Source: Ophiodon elongatus
Lineage: Eukaryota; Chordata; Actinopteri; Perciformes; Hexagrammidae
Direction: 5' to 3'
DNA length: 64,000 nt
Assembly (NCBI GenBank): GCA_016806645.1
Contig: JACSYO010000570.1
Coordinates: 511,001 to 575,000, forward strand
The position numbers and the translations under genes are program-made. The notes under the pieces are model-generated. The model saw only the letters and a program-made list of their open reading frames with translations, ran no database searches and was not told the DNA's origin. Positions 40,982-52,086 of the stretch are shown here, in pieces; positions within the stretch are counted from its first letter, which is position 1, and the number at the start of each line of letters is the position of its first letter.

Positions 40982-41524
40982 ACAGAGCAGCGGGCGTATG
41001 TCAGAAACGCAGGCATGCGTGTGTGTGTGAGTGAGAAAGAGAATAGAAACGATACAAATGCGGGCAAGAGGGGGAAAAAAATAAATAAAAAATGTCATCC
41101 CCCGGTTAAAAATGCAAGGAAGGTATACAGTGAGCGGCTAACGCGGGAGAGGGATGACAGAGCGAGGGAGGGACATAGCAGGGGAAATAAAGAGAGAGGG
41201 GAAATAAAGAGAGAGGAGGGGGACGAAATGACAGAGGGTGGAGGGAGAGGGAGGATGAGGAGGAAAGAAGGAAGACAATGCCACCGGGGAGAAGTAGACA
41301 AGAGGAGGACAGACAGTTGAAGGATACAAGGGAAGGAAGAATGATGGTGGTCTGAGGAGGGAAGGAGCGCCGATCATTCTCTGCTCTCGGATCACAGATG
41401 GTGGCTTTTTTTTGCAAATCTAAAGAGTATCTTCATTTCCTCCGGTGTTCTTAGTGGTTTTCTGCAATTGCCACTGAATCACGGTTTGGCACTTATTGGG
41501 GATATTTATTTGAATATAAAAAGA

Positions 41525-41870
41525 TAAATATTTGTCTTGACTGGAATTTAAATATTTGTCTTTTTATGGATATAAATAGTTGTCTTATCAGGATTGTAAA
41601 TATTTCTCTCATTAGGAATATAAATATTTGTCTTATTTGGTATATTAATATTTCAGTTTCTTTTTTTCAGCAGGGACGTAAATATTTGTCTTATTAGGAA
41701 TGAAACATGCATTATTGGGAGTACAATAATTGATTTAAGTAGGAATATGAATATTTCCTCTTTTAGTAGTATAAACATTTACATTATTAGGAATGTCTGT
41801 ATTTTCCTTGTTGGAAAAAAACTAATATTTGTTTTATTAAAAATATAAATATTTGTCCTAATAGAAGTAT
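41525..41870 (+). repeat. Degenerate 24-bp minisatellite
   Basis: Successive units resemble AAATATTTGTCTTATTAGGA plus four variable bases. The first five units keep an exact 24-bp spacing; later units vary in length and sequence. Confidence 0.75.
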
Positions 41871-44800
41871 CTATATAGGAAGCCTCTCATCAAGGGCATT
41901 TTCTGATTAAGTTGAATGATAAAATACATGTATTCCCACGTGTGTCTGCACTGCACACAAAAGATAAATAAAATAAAGAGCTATGGATGTATTGAGTGCA
42001 GTTTGCATTCACTGTTGTTGTCATCAATGGGCAGGGAGCCTGGCCCACTTGATGAGATATTCCTCTGTGGGATCTCTGGCAGAGTCCCAGGAGGTAGAGG
42101 GGACAGATGAGCCCATGCAGGTAATAATCTTGAATTGGAAAATGAGCCCTGTGTGTATGAGCTTTCATTTTTCAGCATTACGGCAAGCCACATAAAAACC
42201 CTTTGCAGGTGGACTTCCACGTTTAGTCTGCTGTTCCTCTTGCTATTTATCCTATTCCTTTGCCGTGCCATTGTTGCTGAATAATTTTTCAGTCCAATTA
42301 CTCCAGCAATACACTCCCCATATTCTTGATCATTTGTGTTTCCCACATCTTCAAATTAAAATTTATAGGAGGCAGTTTTCCTCCTTTTTCACCCCCAAGC
42401 TGAGTTTTCCCCATTTCTGCACTTTCCCATTCCATTATTCCAGCAACTCCTTCAATCCTGTTCTTCAGATTCGATTAGTCCCTCCACTCAGACCTAACCC
42501 TTTATTTCCTCTTGTTTCATCCATCCATCTACAAGCCGATAGCTAAGGAGCAAGCTTTCTCATCAGCTGTGATTCCTGTCAGGTCGAAGCAATCTCCTCT
42601 CCGCTTTCACCAAATCATTCCTCCACACTTTTTTCCCCCTTCTTCTTCTTCTTCTTTTACCTCACTTCACTCTCTTTTTCATTTCAGCTCCCCTACTTCT
42701 TAATCACATCTTACTCGAACATGCATCCCCTCTTATATGACTCCCACCAAAAATGTCTTTCATCCCTTCCTCTCCTTCTGCTCTGGTTACACTATTGCTC
42801 CACCATTGGCTTCCCTCTTTGCGTGAGAATTCCTGGAGGGGGAGCTGAGGCTGTCGTAGTATAAATCATTCTCTGCACATGCCAACACTGCCAATTACTT
42901 AAGAGCAATGAACTGTGGCGTATGCCTCTGCAAACACTTAAATATATATATATACATATGCGCTAGTGCACGCACAGTCAAACAATAATGGCATTCCAAG
43001 AACAAAAAACATAAATCCATCCAGGGAAATGCAAACAAAAATGTTTGCACAATACAAAGAAAGCAGTTAGATAATCTTGGTAATCCTAATAAAGTAATAC
43101 GCTAACTGTGAGTAGCCATCTTAATTTGTCACTGCATGGTGAACTGAGATTTTAGACACAGTATCCACCCATAGTTTTTAGAAACCCCTAAACAAGCTAG
43201 CATGACTAGCTAGTTTCAAACTAGCTAATGCAGAGCCCTAATCAAAGTTATTATCACTAGGTCACGTCATTTTTAAATTTTACATTCTTATTCAACAGAA
43301 TTTTATCAAGCGTCAGGTCAGATTTGGAGACTATATTCTCTCAAATTAGCCAATATGAAACTAGCTAGTAACAGTGCTAGCCTACTTGAAGTCATCGTCT
43401 CAAAGTCTCTGGCAAACACAAGTTTATGATACTTACACAATTTATTCAGCAAGATAATCTTCACAAATGAACACCACTTATATGGTTTTTGAAGCGTGAA
43501 TGCACTCGGCAGAAGTAAAAAGCTAATGTTAGGCTTTAAACAAACTACACTTACGGTCGCATGAGCGTAAGTATACACAACGAGGCCGTAAAGGTGGACT
43601 AGTCAGTCATTTTGTAGTCTCATTTAGCCATTTGTTATCAATCTTAAGACAGGTAAGAGCTTTAACATTCACATGAGGAGTATACTGACGTATCTTATAT
43701 CGCAGAACAAAACTTTTAAGTCTCTTAAGCTTCTGTTATCCATAAACCTTATTTCGAGCGTCATAACGAAAACCCATTAAAAAAAACGGAACCCATCGAA
43801 AACAAAAGTGCAGGTTTTAGGACTCATTCCTGCAGCACTATGTGCAACAGTTACAGCTGGCAGTCTTGGTGTAAAGTGTTAAACTTTACACCATCTAAAC
43901 GTTTTAAACTATTAATTAATAAAACTACACAACACAAAAGCGTTCTCTTAATAGGCCCCTGAGCTATGTGGGTGTATGTCTGTGTGAATACTGTATATGT
44001 GTGCCTTAAACTCGCTTATGTAAACATTTTGTATGAAGGTATTCAGCAGACTTCCATCCGCCCTGATACACAAACACTGTTGTACCTTGAGGTGTTTGTG
44101 GTTTTAAAACACAAGATATTATCTATTGGCCCCGTTAGAGAGCCTTCTCTGTTCAAACAGGACACATCCTGGATAAAAGCAACACAGAATCAACACGAGG
44201 CACAGAGGACACCCTCTACATCAACACAGACAGCACCTTCAGAGGCGTATAACATAATGACTCCACCTGTCATCCCTAAAGACCCATGAGCACTTCAGAA
44301 ATGTATGCATTAAAAAAAAAAAAATCTGATTTACCTTTTAGCCCAGTCTGTGTTGATGTGACAGATGTTATGTTGCAGAGACATATTGGTAGAATGTTAT
44401 CTCACAGTGCTGATTTGAATGCCTCTTCAACTCATGCCATTTCCTGGCAAAGTTCTCGTCAAACCTTACAAATGATTAAAAAAAAAAAAAACCTGGTCTG
44501 TTCAAAACTGGAAAAACAAACCTGTGATTATTTTAGTAACTCTATTGACACATTTGCTTTTCGGAAGGGTGGAAGGATATACAGTAACAACATTTCTTGA
44601 ATATGTTTTCATTTCAAAAGAGTGACATTAAAATCATCTCAACCATGCTTTCATTTACAAATCTAGTCTTGACCTGAGGCCCACTGACTTTTTCTGGAGC
44701 TTTCAACCGATTATTACATGACAGACGTTCCATGCTTCGAATAAGTGATTAAGGCTTGATTAACAATTGGCCAAAGGACTTTTGGGACCACAGACTCACA

Positions 44801-45531
44801 GGGGTCCCAAAAGTCCCGGGTACACTGCAGTAGTAGATTTAGGATCTTTTATTATGTAGAAAGACTGCATCTTAGGCAGTAACAGGAGTACTGTGTGCTC
44901 TGAGACCTTGACGGGGATGGGTGGTGGTGGGGGGGATGAACACCAGAATGTCTGCCCTGGGGCCTCATAACAGGTTAATCTGGTGATGGCAACTGAGCCA
45001 ACTTCATGACAAATGAAAAAAACAAACATTGGGATAACATTATTCTGTCAACATCAAACTCACATGATCAAATACTATTCTAAGGTCAACAATGAACTTT
45101 GACTTTCATGGTTTCATTTGTGCTAATGGGGATAGCAATAGGGCTGAAAATAGTGTACGCCTTGTGTGGGTACAAGTCAAAAGCTAAAGCCCAGACATCC
45201 TTCTCCCTCGAGCATCAATGGAATATTGATGTTTAAAAATCCTCGCACTTAAAAAGTTTTTGACTTGGGGAACAGCGCGAGTCAACTTTACGGACCAGAC
45301 GTTTGCTGATCCGATGCACCGAGGGATAAAGATGAATAAAAAGAACCTTTGACTCTGCCCTGCATGCTGATTGACACCTGTGTGCGCCGCGCACTGGCCC
45401 GCTTGGATGTGCATATCAATGCGTCGGCCTGTGTGCACGAGTGTGTCTGACACACACTCCCCGAACAGAGGGGGACCCTGTTCTAGCAGACACAGCCCAG
45501 GAAGCTTTGCTGAGCCTGAGGAAGAAAGAGG

Positions 45532-45632
<101 letters not shown>

Positions 45633-47469
45633 GTACTAGTATTTTCTGCCTGTTCACAGGAGCAAAGAAACACATAAAGACTTCCACACACCTTCCTCTG
45701 CTGTGCTGCAGGTGAAAAATCAGGGAGCGGAAGAATTCGTCTTATATTTATTATCCCTTTGATACATTTGTGGGTCAGCTTGAGCAATGATTCACCAAAG
45801 ACTCTTTTACTTCCTTTATACTCCCAGCACACACTCAACAGCAGCCCCACCGTCAGCTTCTCACCTTACCTACCTCTTTTGGCACAAGATTTCTTCTCTC
45901 GGTTTAAAGTACAATCCCAAAATGTCTTCAATAAAGTACTCAAATTTCTCGCTACTGTGACCGTCATGTGAAACTGGACCCTGAAAGTCTGCATTTAAGC
46001 TCCAACTTTCAACACAACAATGGATGCATGTACGCTTGTGTGTGTTTATGTGCGTGTGTGCGTTATGCGCCACTTCTCTTCTTGGCGGGTGGATGTGCAA
46101 CAGTCCCTGCTGGGATGAGGCCAGATGTCATTGGCAACTGTAGTTTGGATGGGCTTTGCCACTTCAGCAAAGAAAAGGCCTCCTCTTTCTGTTTCCACCG
46201 AGAGCAGCAGAACACACACACAAACAAACGCACACTTAGCGAATCTCTATAATTATTCTATGCTGCAGTGAATGAACACAAGCGCGGATGAACTGCTGCA
46301 CCTGCCCCGATCACCTTATCGATAAATGGAAAACTGCAGTGACGTTAAAACAATCTAAATGTCTGATAACATCTTTCCATTTCCAAATGCTTCTCACCCC
46401 CCTCACCCCCGCCGCCCCCACCCTCCCCCCTCCTCCTCTGTGGGGAGCTCCAGAAATGTCCTGGTGATTTCCCCCCCAGATAAAAAAGGTGGCTATATTA
46501 GTGAGGCTGGATTTTGTGGACACTGAATGTTTAGGGAGCAGTGTGTAATTTCTAGTGAACACACCTTCTCTCTGAATGGTAACTTTACTTCAGGGGAAAA
46601 AAAATATGTGAATAACCTCTGGAGTTATGCTTCCTGCCATAAAACAATAACGCAATTGTACATTGCCCATTGCATATTTGTGCCAGGTACTATGCTGTAT
46701 GGATAATAAATATACTCAACAAAAAAAAACATTCATCACACCACACTAGATACTGTCACTGACTGACAACATTCTTGACAACATAGAGGCAATTTGCAGC
46801 CGACAGCCCTTATTTCGGTGATTTAAAAGAGCTTTATCTTTGAATGTGATTTAGCCCATCTGTTGAAATACATTCAAGAATATATTCCGGTTTAATTGTA
46901 GCCATTGACAGGAGTTTTCAGCCATGTGGAGTGTTCCTAATCTAAAACGCAGACAAAAAGGCTATCACTCGGGGTTTAGTGACAGGTGTCAGGAATTCAC
47001 ATTTTTTTGGGTGGACAAAAAAAAAAGATCACCTCATGCGACGTTGTTAATTGACGCGACACTGTCTCGGCTGTTAAATTTGGAATATCTCCAATTAGCG
47101 TCCATAAGAAGAAAAAAAAAAAAAAAAAAAAAAAGAAGAAGAAAAAACAGAAGGTCAAAAGCGGTAGTGTCCAGTATGTGTTACATTCGTCCCGTCCTGA
47201 TAAAAGCATTACAATTATTTCTTGTCATTTACCTGTTGCGGTTGAACTGCGGTGGTGATCCGACATCCAGGCAGGAAAATGTAGCTACTGAAGAGGGAGG
47301 AACCGACCCAGCAGCCGGGGTGGGTGTGGACTGGAAATGGGCGTCTCCAGAGGGTCAAGTCTCACAGATTTACATATAAAACTTCCGGTAACAGCTTTCA
47401 CAATAAAACTCCTTGACGCGCGTGAGATGCCTTTTGGTAAATACCATGAAGCCTAACTGGACTAAGGTT

Positions 47470-48265
47470 ATTAACTTTCTATCGTTTCCTTTTTTCTTTA
47501 CCTGGCCCATGTGATGAGTGAATCCTTCTGATATGTTGCTATCTGTAGTTAATGTCATCTCCCTGGCTCATAAGCTTAGTGGTAGAAAGTGTTTGCTGGT
47601 AAAAACCATGAAGCCTAACTGGAATAAGGTTTAGTTTGTATGCATGTGATGGACTCAGTTTATATATTTTACTTTGATTTATTTTAGGTTTGAAATCAAA
47701 TAAACTAAAAGAAAAAGTACTTTTTAAGAAAGTAATCGTTGAACTTCTGTAGATTGCATCTATTACATTAACGTAAAATTAACGCTGAGTGTGTTGTGAT
47801 GTCTGACTGACTATACTGCCACATGTGACTGGACAGCTTAATTGGATCAAACCAAAAACTTGCTATACAGTGTCCACTTAAATCATCCCCTTTCACTTAC
47901 ACTGTTAGGCACTTTAAGACTTTTACTTTGAAGGGACAACCACTTGCCGTCAGTGGTCTGGCTGTTAATTGATGATTTGACTGGACAGTCAGACTGGTCA
48001 AAGCCAAATTACTGTTTAACCTGTGTTTCATTCACATTAATTACTGAGACGAGCATGTGTCACTTAAAGGCCTAAAGTCAAAGTTGTACAATATTTTGAA
48101 ATTAAAGCCTATTCGAAGTACCATGTAATTCTATTGAACCTACTTTCTATAGTTTCTCTTTTTCCCTACCTGGTTTATGTGATGAGCGAATCCCTCTGAG
48201 ATGTTGTTATCTGTAGTTATTGTCATCTCCCTGGCTCATAAACTTAGTATGAAGTGTTTGCTGAC
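47470..48265 (+). repeat. Direct repeat pair
   Basis: 47472-47600 and 48145-48265 share TTTCTTTACCTGG/TTTCCCTACCTGG, ATGTGATGAG.GAATCC.TCTGA, ATGTTG.TATCTGTAGTTA and GTCATCTCCCTGGCTCATAA. Inside this block, ACCATGAAGCCTAACTGGA also recurs at about 47443 and 47607. Confidence 0.75.
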
Positions 48266-48559
48266 CCCAAAGGAAGAAAGCTGCTGGTGTGGTGCACCGC
48301 CAACAGCCCACTTTGAGTATTACATCTACAAGTTAACTGTCATAACCTTACTGACCCTGACACTTTTATTGGTTGAGTTGAGGATATATGACAATCAGAA
48401 AGTTGGTGTTAAATACTCTTAAAGCAGTTTAAGAAAATGCATTGCCTGCAGAAATGCATTGGAATGCTTAAAGCTTAAAACATTTGCAAAGCACTGCTGA
48501 AAATACAGAAATGTGAAACTTATTTTGAAAAGGGGACGGACACTATCTGTTCTACCTGA

Positions 48560-51480
48560 TTTTCCATAAGAAGTAGGTATTAGAGGAAAAGACACTCTGA
48601 AAATCTCCAAGACCTTAGTGTGTGTGCGTGTGTGTGTGTGTGAGTGAGAGAGAGACAGAATGACAGATAGAGACTGATACAGAAAGAGAGAGAGCGATAC
48701 AGAGAGAGAGAGAGAGAGAGAGAGAATGAACAGAATGACAGACAGAGCGAGAGGGTGACAGACACAGAGAGATTGAGAAAGACAGACAGAATGACAGACA
48801 GAAAGAGAGAAACAGACAGGAGGGATTACAATTACTTTGCCTGAATATCTCCAAGGCATGTGTGTGTGTGTTTGTGCGTGTCAAACTGCACTAATTAGCT
48901 CATATCAATTACCTGTGTGTCTGCCTCTCAAAACTCATCGTAGCTCCTATTGCTTTTTTTTTTTTGTACAGTAGCTTAGGTTACAAAGTATACATTCACA
49001 CCAGCATATATGCCATCCACAGTTTTTCAAAATTGGGAAACTTTGTACAATTTGGGTGAGAGTACGCATAAAAAAATAATAATAAAAAAAAAAACAATCA
49101 GACAGGGGGGGACTTGAGAGAGAATAGGATTGAGGTCAATGAGGCTTGCTCAGCTAAAGTAACGTTACAAGGTCATTCATTCATTATTCCACAAAATCTG
49201 TTCGTAAGGGTTTTATGTATCTCACCCACTTGTCCCAGAGTTGAATAAACACGTTTCTCTGAAAGCGAAGGGAAAACGTGATCCTTTCCATAACATAACA
49301 TGATGTCGTTTACGATATCTATCCACTCCTGTATCGTGTGGGGCTCAGGAAGCAACCAGCGCCTTGTGAGTGCTTTTTTACAGGCTGTTATTAAAATGCC
49401 AAACAGGTATTCATCTGGACACCCTGTTTGGAAATCAAATTTTCCTAAGAATAATGTAGAAAATTGCAGGGACAGGTCAGTGTTAATTATGCTTTTTAAT
49501 GTTTTATGAAACTCTTCCCAGAAAGGTTTTATCACTGGACACTCCCAAAATACATGCCAATGATTTGCTTCCCGAGCCCCACACCATCTCCAACATGTAG
49601 CATCCCCGTCAGCAAAGCGTGCCTTCTGCTTCGGTGTAATAAAGAAACGGATAACACACTTCCACGCAAATTCCCGCCACACATGAGAATTGGTGCATTT
49701 CCATTGAAATTTACACACTTCTAACCAGTCCTCATTTGATATTGAGAGGTTACCTTCTCTTTCCCATTTTTCCTTAACATATATTGCAGTGTTTTTTTTG
49801 TTGTCATAAGGCCCGTGTAGGATCGAGAGATAATTCCCTTATTTGAATCATTTTGGTAGGCACTGAGAAATATTCTCAGTATTGGGTCATCAAGGTCTGT
49901 TGTATTTCTAATGTTATGTTCAAAATGGTTGCGTATCTGGAGGTATCCGTAAAAATCTGATTTTTCAAGAGTATATTCTTTCCTCAGGTGTTGAAAGTCC
50001 TTTAGTTGTCCCTTATCTGTCAGGGAATAGAATGTTGTTATACCTTTTGGGATCCAGGACTTAAATCTATGATCCATTTTATTTGGTTTGAACCCCGGAT
50101 CATAGGCACACCATTGAAGTATTTGTAGTTTATGATCTAGTTTATATTCTCCTCTTATCCTGTTCCAGATTTTTTAGATGGAATTTGATCCATGGGTTTT
50201 GTAAATTGTCTATAAGTTTTCCCAAGTTTTTGTGGGCCAATACTGCATGAATTGGGGGATCATTCATAATCGAGAGTTCAATATCTTTCCACCTGGCACA
50301 ATAAATTGGGGTACACATGTTAATTAAGGGTTTAATCTGGACAGCATAGAAGTAATCCTTAAAATTGGGTAGGGCCATTCCTCCTTCCTCTTTTGGGAGT
50401 TGTAGAGTTTTAAATTTAATTCTTGTTTTTTTCCCTTGCCAAATAAATCTTGAAATTATTTTATCCAATTCAGAGAATTGTTTTGGGGGACTTTCTACAG
50501 GAAGTACTTGAAAAAAGAACAGACATCGTAGGTGATTATTAATTTTTAGACTCAATTCTATGGCTTAGTCCGAGGAAAGAAATAGAGTTCCATCGATGTA
50601 GGTCATCTTTCATTTTTGTTAAGAGGGGGGTGTAATTTATCTCTGCCAATGTTGAGATACTTTTTGGTAGGTGTATTCCTAGATATTTCAGAGAGTTCTG
50701 GTCCGAGTTAAGGTGAAATTTCTCTCAAATGTTTTTAGGAGGTGTATAATTAAAAGTCAAGATTTGTGTTTTTTGAAGATTTAGTTTATATCCTGCATAT
50801 CTACCAAATGTTTTTAGTAGGTTCATTAATTCAGAAAAGGAGTTAGACGGGGTACTCAAATAAATCAAGATATCATCGGCATACAGGGCCATCTTGATGT
50901 CTGATCCGTTTATACAAATGGCTTTGATGCTTTCGGTCTGTCTTATCCATTGCGCAAGGGGCTAAATATAAAGGGCAAAAAGCAGTGGAGAAATTGGGCA
51001 TCCCAGTCTTGTTCCGCGCTCTAGTGTTATGGTTTCTGAGAGATACCCATTTATTTTTATCCAGGCCAATGGTTTAGCATATATTTCCTATAGCTCCTAT
51101 TGTTTTGATATCAGACCTGGAGAAGAAGGACGACTTGATGAACAGATAATGTGAGAATTGTGTCTCGATTGTAAAATTTAGTTTTTTGTGGCAATTTTTG
51201 GAGTCAGAATTAACATGGGTCTCTAAGGAGCAGATAGTTGGACTTATTCTCACTTTCAGGCTGCTGTGGCCAAATGTGTAAATCTGTTGGATTCCATAGT
51301 AATATGTCTGCAACCAAGACAAGATTAGCTACATTTTGACCAAAAATGATACATGAAGAGTGAAAATTGTGGGATTGGTGGATTCTGAAGCTCCTCTCCA
51401 CTCACGTGCTCTGAGCTCCGTAATACACAGCCATTATAAAATCAGAAAAAGGTCTGAACAGATTATAAAAAGTTGAAGAA
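48560..51480 (-). repeat. Anonymous interspersed repeat, copy A, interrupted by a LINE
   Basis: After removal of 48953-51090 the remaining sequence matches the reverse complement of about 61800-62545. Shared blocks are CACTCTGAAAATCTCCAA, CTAATTAGCTCATATCAAT.ACCTGTGTG, GACTTGATGAACAG, TTAGCTACATTTTGACCAAAA and CACGTGCTCTGAG. Both copies also contain a GA/CT microsatellite at the same relative place. Confidence 0.75.
48953..51090 (-). mobile_element. 5'-truncated L1-clade LINE with 12-bp target-site duplication
   Basis: The minus strand encodes a degraded non-LTR reverse transcriptase. GTRLGCPISPLLFALYI (with a stop where Glu is expected) and MALYADDILIYLS, the catalytic YADD block, lie near 50860-51060. 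Thumb and C-terminal pieces follow at 50142-50555 and 49721-50077. At 49173-49718 is a zf-RVT-like stretch (CWRWCGAREANHWHVFWECP). The 3' end has an A-run (plus-strand T-run at 48954-48964). Identical 12-bp sequences TAGCTCCTATTG flank it at 48941-48952 and 51091-51102. Frameshifts and stops make it a dead copy. Confidence 0.9.
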
Positions 51481-51606
51481 AGATTTGAAGAACAATATAT
51501 AAAATACCAAACCATGCAAATAATTATGAGCCACAAACCTATATGGTACACGTTCATAGTATCTGAAAAGACCGCACAGAGGTAGACCAGATGCTTTCAA
51601 AATAGT

Positions 51607-51612
51607 TTTAAT
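51607..51612 (-). terminator. Possible polyA signal of the giant ORF
   Basis: Minus-strand ATTAAA, about 475 bp after the stop. No AATAAA on this strand was found between 51500 and 52086, so the 3' end is uncertain. Confidence 0.3.
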
Positions 51613-52086
51613 AAAATGTACTGAAACAGAAATGAGTAATATAATACATAAAGATCCAATTAATTTTACTTTCTGTAGTGTATATCAAATATGACTAAAT
51701 CACTGACAGATTAATCACAACTTCAAGAAATTGACAGTTTTCGTAATTTACAGAAATCTCAAGAGTTTTCTTTCCATTTGATAAAAATAGAATTAAATAA
51801 CTATGAAGGTATGACTTCAGAAAAGGCACTAGTACCATATAACGTGGTACAACGAGTAAAGAAACAATTGGAAAAAAAAACAATGTAATATAATAATCTG
51901 CAATTCATTGAGTAAATCTTTGTAAAAGTATGCATTCCTGCCAAATTGAAACAAGTCATCTACATTTACCTCCATCAAGAAATAGGTTTTCATAGTAATG
52001 AAGGCAGCAAACGACATCCGTTTAGTGGAAAACAAACCTGTCTCTCGTGTCAACTCTAATCTAGAACATTAAGGAACTCGTTCCCG

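Noticed and set aside
46924..47379. 151-residue ORF with a polylysine run
   Set aside because: Created by an A-rich tract; there is no splice support or similarity.
49173..50555. ORFs that might be host genes
   Set aside because: They are fragments of one decayed L1-clade LINE with frameshifts and stops.
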